Source: Actinopolymorpha pittospori
GTDB taxonomy: Bacteria; Actinomycetota; Actinomycetes; Propionibacteriales; Actinopolymorphaceae
Direction of reading: 5' to 3'
NCBI RefSeq assembly: GCF_014873875.1
Contig: NZ_JADBEM010000001.1
Location: forward strand, 4,092,001 to 4,156,000
Length of the DNA stretch: 64,000 nucleotides
The notes under the pieces were generated by a model. It did no database searches and was not told the origin of the DNA. It saw only the letters and a list, made by a program, of their open reading frames with translations. Positions 17,832 through 26,582 of this stretch are shown piece after piece (position 1 is the stretch's first letter; every line of letters starts with the position of its first letter). Position numbers and translations under genes: made by a program.

Positions 17832-18278
17832 GTGAGGGCACGAGATCTGGCTGCCGACTACCCGACCGTAAGAGTGGACAGTGCGGCGATCGAGGCGGCA
17901 CGGCTGTTGGCGGGGGAGAACCTGCCGGGTCTGGTGGTGGTGGATCACAGGGGCAGGCCGGTCACGGTGCTGCCGGGGACGCAGGTGCTGCGGCTCGGCG
18001 TCCCGGCCTACTGCCAGGAGGATCCGGCGCTCGCGCGGGTGGTCGACGAGGCGCACGCCGACGTCTTTCTGCGGGAGTTGGCTGACCGAACGGTGGCGGA
18101 GTGTCTGCCTGAACGGCCGCGTGAGCTTCCGGTGGTCGACTCCGACGCGACGGTCCTGGAGATCGCCGCGTTGATGGCACGCACCCGTAGTCCGTTGGTG
18201 GCCGTCGTCGACGTCAGCGGTTCCCTGTCCGGGGTGGTCACCCTGGACGCGCTGCTGGACCGGATGCTGGCGACGTGA
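17832..18278 (+). CDS. CBS-domain pair protein
   Basis: A 148-residue protein made of two CBS motifs: residues 1-60 (MRARDLAADYPTVRVDSAAI, then GLVVVDHRGRPVTVLPGTQV) and about 85-148 (ELPVVDSDATVLEIAALMA, then GVVTLDALLDRMLA). CBS pairs bind adenine nucleotides and regulate transporters or enzymes. GTG start at 17832 after AGGAG. The stop overlaps the permease start (GTGA), so this is most likely a cytoplasmic regulatory subunit of that permease. Confidence 0.85.
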   Translation: MRARDLAADYPTVRVDSAAIEAARLLAGENLPGLVVVDHRGRPVTVLPGTQVLRLGVPAYCQEDPALARVVDEAHADVFLRELADRTVAECLPERPRELPVVDSDATVLEIAALMARTRSPLVAVVDVSGSLSGVVTLDALLDRMLAT

Positions 18279-19567
18279 GCGCCACCGCCTGGATCGCGAT
18301 CGCGGTCTTCGCCCTGGCCTATGTGCTGATCGCGACTGAGTGGGTGCACCGGCTGGCCGCCGCCATCGGCGGCGCCTGCGTCATGCTCGTGCTCGGCATC
18401 ACCGACCCCGATCACGCTTTCTTCTCCCCACACTCGGGTATCGACTGGAACGTCATCTTCCTGCTGATCGGGATGATGCTGATCGTCGCGGTTCTCAAAC
18501 GGACGGGGCTGTTCGAGTTCCTCGCGATCTGGGCGGTCAAACGTGCCCGCGGTCAGCCGTTCCGGGTCATGGTCATCCTCGTCCTGGTCACCGGCCTGGC
18601 CTCGGCGGCCCTGGACAACGTCACCACCGTGCTGCTGATCGCGCCGGTGACGTTTCTGGTCTGTGGTCGGCTCGGTGTGCCGGTGGCGCCGTACCTCATC
18701 GCGGAGGTGATGGCCTCCAACATCGGGGGTACGGCGACGCTGATCGGTGATCCGCCCAACATCATCATCGCCTCGCGCGCCGGGCTCACCTTCAACGACT
18801 TTCTGATTCACCTGGCACCGTTCGTCGTTGTGGTGCTGGTGGTCTTCATCGGCCTGTGCCGCGTGCTGTTCCGTTCGGCGTTCCAGGTGGACGCGGAGCG
18901 GGCGGCGTCGGTGATGGAGCTTCGCGAACGCGACGCCATCCGCGACGCACGTCTGCTCATGGTTTCGCTGGCCGTGCTGGGAGTGGTGCTGCTGGCGTTC
19001 GTGACCCACACGATCCTGCACCTGGAGCCCTCGGTGGTGGCTCTGGTTGGTGGACTGGCGTTGTTGGCGCTGTCGCGACTCGACGCCGCCGAGGTGGTCC
19101 GCGACGTCGAGTGGCCCACGCTGGCGTTCTTCGCCGCACTGTTCGTCATGGTGGGTGGCCTGTCGGCGACCGGTGTGATCGACACGGTCGCCAAGGCGGC
19201 CACCGACGCCATGGCCGACCGGCTCGGCGTGGCGACCATGGTGCTGCTCTGGGGGTCGGCGGGCCTGTCGGCCATCGTCGACAACATCCCCTACGTCGCC
19301 ACCATGTCGCCGATCGTCGCGGACCTCGTCTCGGCCAGTGACGCCGGAGCACGTGGGCAGGTGCTGTGGTGGGCGCTCGCCCTCGGTGCCGACCTGGGCG
19401 GCAACGCCACCGCCATCGGTGCCTCGGCCAACGTCGTGATGCTCGGTCTCGCCGAGAAGGCGGGCCGTCCCATCTCCTTCTGGGAGTTCACCCGCTACGG
19501 CCTGGTCGTCACGGCGGTCACCATCGCGCTGGCCGTGCCGTACCTCTGGTTCCGCTACCTCCTCTGA
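18275..19567 (+). CDS. ArsB/NhaD-family (ion transporter superfamily) permease
   Basis: A 430-residue integral membrane protein with about 11-12 hydrophobic segments. Family signatures are LDNVTTVLLIAPVTFLV, NIGGTATLIGDPPNIIIA (the conserved GDPPN loop), VDNIPYVATMSPI and DLGGNATAIGASANVV, two inverted repeats typical of ArsB/NhaD/SLC13-like carriers. The substrate could be an anion such as arsenite or a dicarboxylate, or Na+/H+; no arsenic genes are near. It is coupled to the CBS gene through a GTGA overlap. Confidence 0.88.
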   Translation: MSATAWIAIAVFALAYVLIATEWVHRLAAAIGGACVMLVLGITDPDHAFFSPHSGIDWNVIFLLIGMMLIVAVLKRTGLFEFLAIWAVKRARGQPFRVMVILVLVTGLASAALDNVTTVLLIAPVTFLVCGRLGVPVAPYLIAEVMASNIGGTATLIGDPPNIIIASRAGLTFNDFLIHLAPFVVVVLVVFIGLCRVLFRSAFQVDAERAASVMELRERDAIRDARLLMVSLAVLGVVLLAFVTHTILHLEPSVVALVGGLALLALSRLDAAEVVRDVEWPTLAFFAALFVMVGGLSATGVIDTVAKAATDAMADRLGVATMVLLWGSAGLSAIVDNIPYVATMSPIVADLVSASDAGARGQVLWWALALGADLGGNATAIGASANVVMLGLAEKAGRPISFWEFTRYGLVVTAVTIALAVPYLWFRYLL

Positions 19568-19613
19568 CACCGGCCGGGAAGTATCGACACACTGCAACGG
19601 AAGGAAGGAAGCC

Positions 19614-20486
19614 GTGCGAAGGCAGGCCGCGCGAACTGCGATCGGGCCGATGGCCCTGGTGGCGGCGGAACAGTACCGACCCGTGCCCGAACGCCTGGTC
19701 CAGGACGGGTTGGCCCGCAGGCTGCTCCCCGGCGCGGCCCGGTGGCTCGCGGCATCGACGCGGTGGCGTCCGATCGGCGACTTGCTGATCAGGGTGACCG
19801 AAGGGAAGGGGCGCGGACTGACCGCCAGCCTGCTGTGCCGGAAGCGCTATGTCGACGACACCCTCCAGGAGGCGCTGGTGGCCGGGATCGAGGCCGTCGT
19901 CGTCCTCGGCGCCGGCCTGGACACGCTGGCGTACCGGCACCCGGAGTTGCAGCGCTGTCGGGTCTTCGAGGTGGACCTGCCCGAGAACATCGCGTACAAG
20001 CGGGCCAGGCTCACCGCCGTGTTCGGTCGCGTGCCCCACCACGTCAGTCTGGTGCCGATCGACCTCGACTCCGCGGACCTCATGGAGGTCCTCGCAGCCC
20101 ACGGTTACGAGCCGGCGTGGAAGGCGTTCTTCTCGTGGGAGGGCGTGACCCAGTACCTCAGCGAGGATGGCGTTCGAAGGACACTGTCGGCACTCGCGAG
20201 TGCCGCCGCCGGAAGCCGGCTCGTATTCACCTTCGTCCGCAGGGACTTCCTGGACGGCTTGCACTTCTACGCCGCGGAGCCGGCGTACCAGGAGTTCTGC
20301 GTCAGGAGGCGGTTGTGGCGGTTCGGCCTCGCCCCGGAGGGGGTCGGCGCCTTCCTCGCGGAGTACGGCTGGCGGGAGGTCGAACAGCTCTCCGGGATGT
20401 GCCTACGCGCCCGCTACGTCGAGCCGACCGGACGCGCGCTGCCGGTCTCGGAGATCGAGCGATCCGTGCACGCCGAGAAGCTGTGA
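19614..20486 (+). CDS. SAM-dependent methyltransferase, TIGR00027/LCMT-like family
   Basis: A 290-residue class I methyltransferase. The SAM-binding motif VVVLGAGLDTLAYR, the acidic loop VFEVDLPENIAYKR and SWEGVTQYLSEDGV are the family hallmarks of the actinobacterial TIGR00027 group, related to leucine carboxyl methyltransferase. GTG start at 19614 follows GGAAGGAAGGAAG. The group is often linked to polyketide or lipid methylation but the substrate is unknown. It is followed 38 bp later by an alpha/beta hydrolase in the same direction, probably one operon. Confidence 0.85.
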   Translation: MRRQAARTAIGPMALVAAEQYRPVPERLVQDGLARRLLPGAARWLAASTRWRPIGDLLIRVTEGKGRGLTASLLCRKRYVDDTLQEALVAGIEAVVVLGAGLDTLAYRHPELQRCRVFEVDLPENIAYKRARLTAVFGRVPHHVSLVPIDLDSADLMEVLAAHGYEPAWKAFFSWEGVTQYLSEDGVRRTLSALASAAAGSRLVFTFVRRDFLDGLHFYAAEPAYQEFCVRRRLWRFGLAPEGVGAFLAEYGWREVEQLSGMCLRARYVEPTGRALPVSEIERSVHAEKL

Positions 20487-20524
20487 CGTCGTCGGGACCC
20501 GGATCCTTTGGGAGAGGAAGGCCT

Positions 20525-21391
20525 ATGGAAGGTCTCGACGGCGGGGTGGAACGCGAGACGGCGGTGGCGCGACTCGACGCGGGGGTGGTGGAGTACCGGC
20601 TGGAGCGACGTGGCGAGACGTCCGTGCTGGTGTTCCACGGTGGTCACATGCGGGCCGGGCTCCCCTTGGGCGAGGAGGTCTTCGCGGAACTCGGGTGCAC
20701 GGTGCTGGTGCCGTCCCGCCCCGGATACGGGCGGACGCCCGTCGGCACCGGCAGATCTCCGGCCGGGTTCGCCGATGCCAGCCGGGAGTTGTGCCGCCAC
20801 CTCGGCATCGAAGGCGTGGACGCCGTGGTGGGCGTCTCGGCGGGAGGACGGACCGCGATGGCGATGGCCGCGCGGCACCCGGAGCTTGTCCGACGGCTGA
20901 TCCTGCAGAGTTCGGTGGGTTTCCTGCCCTGGCCGGACCCGCGTACTCGGCTGATGGCTTCCGTCGCCTTCAACCCGGTGACCGAACGCGCGACGTGGGC
21001 GGCCGTGGCAGCCATGATGCGCCACGTGCCCGCGCTCGGCCTCCGGACGCTGGTGGGTGACCTGTCCAGCGAACCGGTGAACGTCGCTTTCGCGAGTCTC
21101 GGCACCGAGCATCGGGACCTGCTGCGTTGGCTGTTCTCCCGGATGCGGTCGGGGCGGGGTTTCCTGAACGACCTTCGCCAGGTCGGTGCTGACGGGCTGG
21201 AGATCAGCCAGCCGACGCTGGTCGTCGCGAGTCGCAAGGACGGCTCCGTGCCGTTCGCGCACGCCGAGTCGCTCGTCGGACGGATTCCGAACGCCGTGCT
21301 GGTGGCGAGTGAGGCAGCGAGCCACTTCATCTGGCTGGGCAGCGACTATCCCGCCATCGCCGAGCGGATCTCGCGCTTCGTAGCGTCGTGA
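20525..21391 (+). CDS. Alpha/beta-fold hydrolase
   Basis: A 288-residue hydrolase. The oxyanion strand reads VLVFHGGHMRAG, the nucleophile elbow is GVSAGG (Ser), the likely acid is in VASRKDGSVPF and the catalytic His in EAASHFIWLG. ATG at 20525 after GAGAGGAAGG. It sits directly behind the methyltransferase and may act with it. The substrate is unknown. Confidence 0.85.
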   Translation: MEGLDGGVERETAVARLDAGVVEYRLERRGETSVLVFHGGHMRAGLPLGEEVFAELGCTVLVPSRPGYGRTPVGTGRSPAGFADASRELCRHLGIEGVDAVVGVSAGGRTAMAMAARHPELVRRLILQSSVGFLPWPDPRTRLMASVAFNPVTERATWAAVAAMMRHVPALGLRTLVGDLSSEPVNVAFASLGTEHRDLLRWLFSRMRSGRGFLNDLRQVGADGLEISQPTLVVASRKDGSVPFAHAESLVGRIPNAVLVASEAASHFIWLGSDYPAIAERISRFVAS

Positions 21392-21473
21392 CGGTTGGAC
21401 GCGGCGAGGAATTTACCTGGTTGGGAGTTTCTTGGGATTCCCTCCGTGCCCGCCCGATCACAAGATGCGGCGG

Positions 21474-21498
21474 GTTTGTAATTGCAAACATATTGCGA
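21474..21498. promoter_or_regulatory. Candidate Nur box in the cbiM promoter region
   Basis: TTGCAA (21482-21487), 5 nt, TTGCGA (21493-21498) matches the form recalled for the Streptomyces nickel uptake regulator box, TTGCAA-N5-TTGCAA, with one mismatch. It overlaps a near-palindrome GTTTGTAATTGCAAAC starting at 21474. This is the most AT-rich stretch for several kilobases and lies about 60 bp upstream of the cbiM start. No cobalamin riboswitch is present here. Confidence 0.55.
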
Positions 21499-21557
21499 CA
21501 AGAATGGGCCCTCGACATCTCGCGGTCGCCCGGCCGCGGCGTCGAGGAGGGATCTTC

Positions 21558-22649
21558 GTGCACATCCCGGACGGCTACCTGAGCCCGCAGACCAGTGCGG
21601 TGTTCACCGTGGCGATGGTCCCGATGTGGTGGCAGTCCGCGCGCCGGGTGCGCCGGGTGGTCAAGAGCCGTTACGTCCCGCTCCTCGCCCTGGGCGCGGC
21701 GTTCTCGTTCGTGATCATGATGTTCAACGTCCCGATCCCGGACGGCACGACGGCCCACGCCGTCGGGGGCGGGTTGATCGCGATCTTGCTGGGGCCCTGG
21801 GCGGGCTGCGTCGCGGTGTCGATCGCCCTGCTGATCCAGGCGCTGTTCTTCGGCGACGGGGGAGTGCTGGTCTTTCCCGCCAACGCGTTCAACATGGCCG
21901 TGGTGTTGCCGTTCGTGGCGTACGGCGTCTACCGCCTGCTGTCGCGCAACGCCGCCTTGACGTCGCGGCGGCGGATCGTGGCGGGCGCGGTCGGCGCCTA
22001 CGTCGGTCTCAACGCCGCCGCGCTGGCGGCCGCGGTGGAGTTCGGGCTCCAGCCCGACCTGTTCCACCGTGCTGACGGGATGCCGTTGTACGCGCCGTTC
22101 CACCTGGCGCAGACGATCCCCGCGATGATGCTCGCGCACCTCGTCGTGGCCGGGGTGGTGGAGGCGATCCTCACCGCCGGCGTCGTCGCCTACCTCCAAC
22201 GCGCCAACGTCCCGTTGCTACGGATCAACGCGCCGGACGTCCCGCTGACCGACGCGGAGGTCCGGCGTCGCCCGGTCAGTCCGGTGAAGGCCGGTCTCGC
22301 GACCCTGGTGATCTTCGCGGTCGTGAGCCCGCTGGGGCTGCTCGCGCCGGGCGGTGCCTTCGGTGAGGACGCGCCCGAAGATCTGGACCTCGCGAAGTAC
22401 CACCTGTCCGCGGTGCCCACCGGCCTCGCGAAGTACACCGACTTCTGGGGCCACACGCTGCTGCCCGGTTACGGGAACGGCGGCGCGTGGCAGTACATCC
22501 TGTCCGCCGTCGTGGGCATGGCGGTGATCGCGGCCCTGGTCGCCGCCCTCGCGTGGGGCCTGCGCAGGCTGCGCGGTGGCGAGGTGGAGGCACGTGACCT
22601 CGACGAGCCGGAGCGGGTGGCGGACGGCCAGGAGACGTTGTCGAAGTGA
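21558..22649 (+). CDS. cbiM: Cobalt/nickel ECF transporter S component CbiM/NikM with C-terminal CbiN-like extension
   Basis: A 363-residue membrane protein that binds the metal ion in group I ECF importers. The start is GTG at 21558, after GAGGAGGGA, giving the N-terminus (M)HIPDGYLSP; in the family the metal is held by the amino terminus and His2, so the precise start matters. The CbiM part covers residues 1-235 and has about seven hydrophobic segments. The C-terminal part adds two more helices separated by an extracytoplasmic loop, like a fused CbiN/NikN. It overlaps cbiQ by 4 bp (GTGA). Cobalt versus nickel cannot be told from sequence; the B12 genes downstream suggest cobalt, the candidate Nur box suggests nickel control. 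Confidence 0.9.
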   Translation: MHIPDGYLSPQTSAVFTVAMVPMWWQSARRVRRVVKSRYVPLLALGAAFSFVIMMFNVPIPDGTTAHAVGGGLIAILLGPWAGCVAVSIALLIQALFFGDGGVLVFPANAFNMAVVLPFVAYGVYRLLSRNAALTSRRRIVAGAVGAYVGLNAAALAAAVEFGLQPDLFHRADGMPLYAPFHLAQTIPAMMLAHLVVAGVVEAILTAGVVAYLQRANVPLLRINAPDVPLTDAEVRRRPVSPVKAGLATLVIFAVVSPLGLLAPGGAFGEDAPEDLDLAKYHLSAVPTGLAKYTDFWGHTLLPGYGNGGAWQYILSAVVGMAVIAALVAALAWGLRRLRGGEVEARDLDEPERVADGQETLSK

Positions 22650-23590
22650 GTGCCGTGACCGAGGCCAGGTCGCCTGGGACCACACCACAGTGGTTGCTGC
22701 GAGGAGAGCTCGCGCTGTGCCCGTGTGGCTGCATCGGCAAACGTCGCAAGGGCAGCTTCGTGGCCAAGACGCTCACCGGCCTGGCAGGAGTCGTCGGCCA
22801 GGCGATCTTCAGCGAGGACGTGGCGGGCCGCAAGGGCCTGTTGCAGCGGATCGACCCGCGCGTCAAGCTCGTCACGACGCTGGTGCTTCTCGTCGCGGTG
22901 GCGTTCCTGCGCCAGCTTCCGCTGCTCGCGCTCGCCTACGTGGGCACCGTCGCCCTCGCCGCGGGGTCAGGGCTGTCGGTCGGCTTCTTTCTCAAGCGGG
23001 TCTGGCTGTTCGTCCCGATCTTCACCGGCATCGTGGTGGCGCCGGCCACCCTGTCGATCGTCACCCATGGCGAGGTGATTCTCCCGCTGTGGCACTGGCA
23101 CGGCCACGTCGAGGGCATCACCGCGCAGGGCCTGCACGGAGCCGCTCTGATCATCCTCCGGGTGGCGACGTCGGTGTCGCTGGTCGTCCTGTTGACGTTG
23201 ACGACGCCGTGGGTGCGGCTGCTGGCCGGGCTCCGCGCGCTCGGTGTACCCCGGATGTTCGTCCTCACCATCGGCATTGCCTACCGCTACCTGTTCCTGC
23301 TCCTCGACTCGGTGGACGACATGTACACCGCCCGCAAGGCACGCACGCTCGGTCCGGAGACCGACGTCCGGGAAGGGCGGCGCTTCGTGGCCGCCGGCGC
23401 GGGAGCGTTGTTCGGTCGCGCCCACCAACTGTCCGTCGAGGTCCACCAGGCGATGACCGCCCGCGGGTACGTCGGAAACGCCCGCACCCTGGAACGCTTC
23501 CAGGTCGCCGGAGTCGACCTGGCCTGGTCGGTCGTCGTGGTGGCGGTCGCGGCCGCCCTGCTGCTCGTCGACCACGGAATGGGAGCCTGA
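22646..23590 (+). CDS. cbiQ: ECF transporter T component CbiQ
   Basis: A 314-residue membrane coupling subunit. An N-terminal extension carries a cysteine motif, CPCGCIGKRRKGSF (about residues 25-38), before the usual CbiQ start (RIDPRVKLVTTLVLLV). The C-terminal cytoplasmic coupling helices include ALGVPRMFVLTIGIAYRY and VHQAMTARGYVG. It is linked to cbiM by a GTGA overlap and to cbiO by a 4-nt gap. The Cys-rich extension is a feature of the actinobacterial subgroup and could sense or hand over metal; this is inference. Confidence 0.92.
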   Translation: MSAVTEARSPGTTPQWLLRGELALCPCGCIGKRRKGSFVAKTLTGLAGVVGQAIFSEDVAGRKGLLQRIDPRVKLVTTLVLLVAVAFLRQLPLLALAYVGTVALAAGSGLSVGFFLKRVWLFVPIFTGIVVAPATLSIVTHGEVILPLWHWHGHVEGITAQGLHGAALIILRVATSVSLVVLLTLTTPWVRLLAGLRALGVPRMFVLTIGIAYRYLFLLLDSVDDMYTARKARTLGPETDVREGRRFVAAGAGALFGRAHQLSVEVHQAMTARGYVGNARTLERFQVAGVDLAWSVVVVAVAAALLLVDHGMGA

Positions 23591-23594
23591 CCCG

Positions 23595-24425
23595 GTGCCG
23601 CACGACCGTCACCCCGCCGATCACCCCGCCGACCAGGCCGCCGAGCACGGCGAGCCGCTCTTTCACTGCCGCGATCTGCGGCACGCCTACCTCGGCCGGT
23701 TCACCGCGCTGGACGGCGTCGACCTGCGGGTACGCCGCGGTGAGACGGTCGCTCTCCTGGGTGCCAACGGGTGTGGCAAGTCCACCTTGCTCAAGGTCCT
23801 GGACGGGCTGCTCTTCCCCGACTCGGGGACGTTCACGGCGTTCGGTGAGACGGTGACCGAGGACAAGCTGGAGGACGAGCAGTTCAACCGGGGCTTCCGG
23901 TCGCGGGTGGGTTTCGTCTTCCAACACTCCGACGCGCAGGTGTTCTCGCCCAGCGTCCGGGAGGAGATCGCCTTCGGCTGTCTCCAGCTCGGGCTGAGCA
24001 CCGAGGAGACGCGGGCGCGCGTCGACGACGTGCTGGCGATGCTCGACATCGAGGATCTGGCCGACCGGGCACCCTTCCAGCTCTCCGGCGGGCAGAAGAA
24101 GCGCGTGGCGCTCGGCTCGGTGTTGGTGATGAACCCCGAGGTGCTGCTCTTCGACGAGCCGACGGCGGCGCTCGACCCGAGGACGCAGTTCTGGCTGATC
24201 GAGCTGATCGGTGAGTTGCACGCGGTGGGCAAGACGATCGTCCTCGCCACCCACGACCTGGACGCGCTGCGGGAAACGGCCGACCGTTGCGTCGTCTTCT
24301 CCGAGGAACACCAAGTGGTCGCCGACGGCCCCACCGACGAGATCCTGCTCGACCGGCAGCTGCTGCTGGATGTCAACCTCGTCCACCCACGCAGCCACCT
24401 CGACGTCGGCGCCCAGGGCGGCTGA
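23595..24425 (+). CDS. cbiO: ECF transporter ATPase CbiO
   Basis: A 276-residue ATPase of the cobalt/nickel importer. Walker A GANGCGKST, Q-loop FVFQHSDAQVFSPSV, signature LSGGQKKR, Walker B VLLFDEPTAALDP and the switch His in ATHDLDAL are complete. The His/Asp-rich start (PHDRHPADHPADQAAEHG) is a possible metal-binding tail. GTG start at 23595. Confidence 0.93.
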   Translation: MPHDRHPADHPADQAAEHGEPLFHCRDLRHAYLGRFTALDGVDLRVRRGETVALLGANGCGKSTLLKVLDGLLFPDSGTFTAFGETVTEDKLEDEQFNRGFRSRVGFVFQHSDAQVFSPSVREEIAFGCLQLGLSTEETRARVDDVLAMLDIEDLADRAPFQLSGGQKKRVALGSVLVMNPEVLLFDEPTAALDPRTQFWLIELIGELHAVGKTIVLATHDLDALRETADRCVVFSEEHQVVADGPTDEILLDRQLLLDVNLVHPRSHLDVGAQGG

Positions 24426-24505
24426 GGTCGCGTGACCGCCAAGCCTGTCCACGTGACCGGTAGAGTGCGCGTCCGTCCCCTCCCGCGCGCCCGAGGTGTC
24501 CCGCA

Positions 24506-25825
24506 GTGAGCTCCGCACCACCCGCACCCACACCGGTGCCGCCCACGGTGCCGCCCACGGTGACGGTCGTCGGGATCGGGGCTGACGGCTGGGACGGACT
24601 CGCGGCGACCTCGCGGGCGGCGCTCCACGACGCGGAGGTGCTGGTCGGTGGCGCTCGGCAGCTCGCCCTGCTTCCCGCGTCGTGTCCCGGCGAGCGGGTG
24701 ACCTGGCCGACTCCGCTGCGACCCGCCGTACCCAGGATCCTCACCGCGCACGCCGGACGCCGGATCGCCGTCCTGGCCAGCGGCGACCCCATGTTCTACG
24801 GCATCGGGCGGGCTCTGTGCGACGTGGCCGGGGCCGACGCGGTGCGCGTCCTGCCCCATCCGTCCTCGGTGTCCTACGCCTGCGCGCGGCTCGGCTGGGC
24901 GGTCGAGGACATCGAGGTCGTCACCCTCGTCGGCCGACCGATCGCGGGTCTCGCCGCCGGCCTACACGAGGGGCGGCGGCTCCTGGTGCTCAGTGCCGGC
25001 GCGGCCACCCCGGCGCAGGTCGCGGCCCTGTTGTGCGAGCACGGCTTCGGGCCGAGCCGGATGCGGGTCCTCGAACAGCTCGGCGGCGCGCGGGAACGCC
25101 ACGTCGACGCGACGGCGCAGGACTGGGCAACGCCACCCGATGATCTGCCGCACGTCGTCGATCCGCTGAACGTCGTCGCGGTCGAGTGTCGACGCGCACC
25201 CGGTGCCCGCCGACTGGGCGCCGTACCCGGCCTGCCCGACGACGCGTACGAGCACGACGGCCAGCTCACCAAGCGGCACGTCCGCGCGGCGACCCTCGCG
25301 GCGCTCGCGCCCGCACCCGGTGAGCTCCTGTGGGACGTCGGCGGGGGCGCCGGATCCATCGCGATCGAGTGGATGCGCACCCACCGGTCCTGTCGCGCCG
25401 TCACCGTCGAACGCGATTCGAGCCGCTCCGAACGCATCGTCCGCAACGCCGTACGGCTCGGCGTTCCGACCCTGCAGGTGGTCACCGGGTCGGCGCCGGA
25501 CGCGCTCGCGGACCTTGCGGCGCCGGACGCCGTGTTCGTCGGCGGAGGACTGACCGTCCCCGGTGTGCTGGAGGCCTGCTGGGACGCCCTGCCCGCCGGC
25601 GGACGGCTGGTGGCCAACACCGTGACGCTGGAGTCCGAGGCGCTGCTCGCGCGGTGGTACCACCGCCACGGTGGGGAGCTGGTACGCCTCGCGGTCGCGC
25701 ATGCCGCACCGGTCGGCGGGTTCACCGGCTGGCGGCAGGCCATGCCGGTCACCCAGTGGGCCGTCCGCAAGGACCCGGACCGCGCGGCCCACCCGGACCA
25801 CACCCCCGCGGGAGTCGACGGATGA
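24506..25825 (+). CDS. cobL: Precorrin-6Y C5,15-methyltransferase (decarboxylating), CobL/CbiET fusion
   Basis: A 439-residue bifunctional corrin-ring enzyme: it methylates C5 and C15 and decarboxylates the C12 acetate of precorrin-6B. The N-terminal CbiE domain (about residues 18-215) has TVVGIGADGWDGL and LASGDPMFYGIGRAL; the C-terminal CbiT domain (about 240-420) has the SAM site LLWDVGGGAGSIAIEWMR. GTG start at 24506, 80 bp after cbiO. Its stop overlaps cobM (ATGA). Confidence 0.93.
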   Translation: MSSAPPAPTPVPPTVPPTVTVVGIGADGWDGLAATSRAALHDAEVLVGGARQLALLPASCPGERVTWPTPLRPAVPRILTAHAGRRIAVLASGDPMFYGIGRALCDVAGADAVRVLPHPSSVSYACARLGWAVEDIEVVTLVGRPIAGLAAGLHEGRRLLVLSAGAATPAQVAALLCEHGFGPSRMRVLEQLGGARERHVDATAQDWATPPDDLPHVVDPLNVVAVECRRAPGARRLGAVPGLPDDAYEHDGQLTKRHVRAATLAALAPAPGELLWDVGGGAGSIAIEWMRTHRSCRAVTVERDSSRSERIVRNAVRLGVPTLQVVTGSAPDALADLAAPDAVFVGGGLTVPGVLEACWDALPAGGRLVANTVTLESEALLARWYHRHGGELVRLAVAHAAPVGGFTGWRQAMPVTQWAVRKDPDRAAHPDHTPAGVDG

Positions 25826-26571
25826 CTGTGTACTTCATCGGCGCCGGTCCCGGCGCCGCGGACCTGATCACGGTGCGCGGCGCGCGGACGCTCGCCAGGT
25901 GCCAGGTGTGCCTGTACGCCGGCAGCCTTGTCCCCGTGGAGCTGCTCGCGGAGTGTCCACCGGGCGCGCACCTGGTCGACACCGCCCAGCTCGACCTCGA
26001 CCAGATCACCGCGGAGCTCGTCCGGGCGCACGAGGAGGGCCACGACGTGGCCCGGCTGCACTCCGGCGACCCGTCGGTCTTCAGCGCCGTCGCCGAACAG
26101 ATGCGCCGGTTGGACGCGGCAGGGGTGCCGTACGAGGTGGTGCCGGGGGTGCCGGCGTTCGCCGCCGCCGCGGCCGCCCTGAAGCGGGAGCTGACCGTCC
26201 CGACGGTCGGTCAGACGGTCATCCTCACCCGCGTCGCGGCCCGCGCCACCCCGATGCCGGACGGCGAGGACCTCGCCACCCTCGGCCGGAGCGGGGCACT
26301 GCTGGTCCTGCATCTGGCCGCGAGGTACGTCGACCGGGTGGTGGAGGAGTTGGTGCCCCACTACGGAGCCGACTGCCCGGCCGCCGTGGTCGCCTACGCG
26401 AGCCGCCCCGAGGAGGTCGTCCTGCGCGGTCCGCTCGGTCACATCGCGGAGCAGACGAAGGCCGCGGGCATCCTCCGCACCGCGGTCATCATGGTCGGCC
26501 GGTCACTCGGGGCGGAACAGTTCCGCGACAGCCACCTCTACTCACCGCAGCGGGAGCGGTCAGCTCCTTGA
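25822..26571 (+). CDS. cobM: Precorrin-4 C11-methyltransferase
   Basis: A 249-residue SAM-dependent tetrapyrrole methylase that converts precorrin-4 to precorrin-5. Motifs: VYFIGAGPGAADLITVRGAR, YAGSLVP, ARLHSGDPSVFSAVAEQM and VVPGVPAFAAAAAAL. Translationally coupled to cobL through ATGA. It ends 11 bp before the convergent cbiD stop. Confidence 0.94.
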   Translation: MTVYFIGAGPGAADLITVRGARTLARCQVCLYAGSLVPVELLAECPPGAHLVDTAQLDLDQITAELVRAHEEGHDVARLHSGDPSVFSAVAEQMRRLDAAGVPYEVVPGVPAFAAAAAALKRELTVPTVGQTVILTRVAARATPMPDGEDLATLGRSGALLVLHLAARYVDRVVEELVPHYGADCPAAVVAYASRPEEVVLRGPLGHIAEQTKAAGILRTAVIMVGRSLGAEQFRDSHLYSPQRERSAP

Positions 26572-26582
26572 GGGATCGCGTC

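Noticed and set aside
21432-21557. 42-codon N-terminal extension of CbiM
   Set aside because: The family starts with (M)HIPDG and uses His2 for metal binding; the GTG at 21558 has the ribosome-binding site and the extension would cover the regulatory box.
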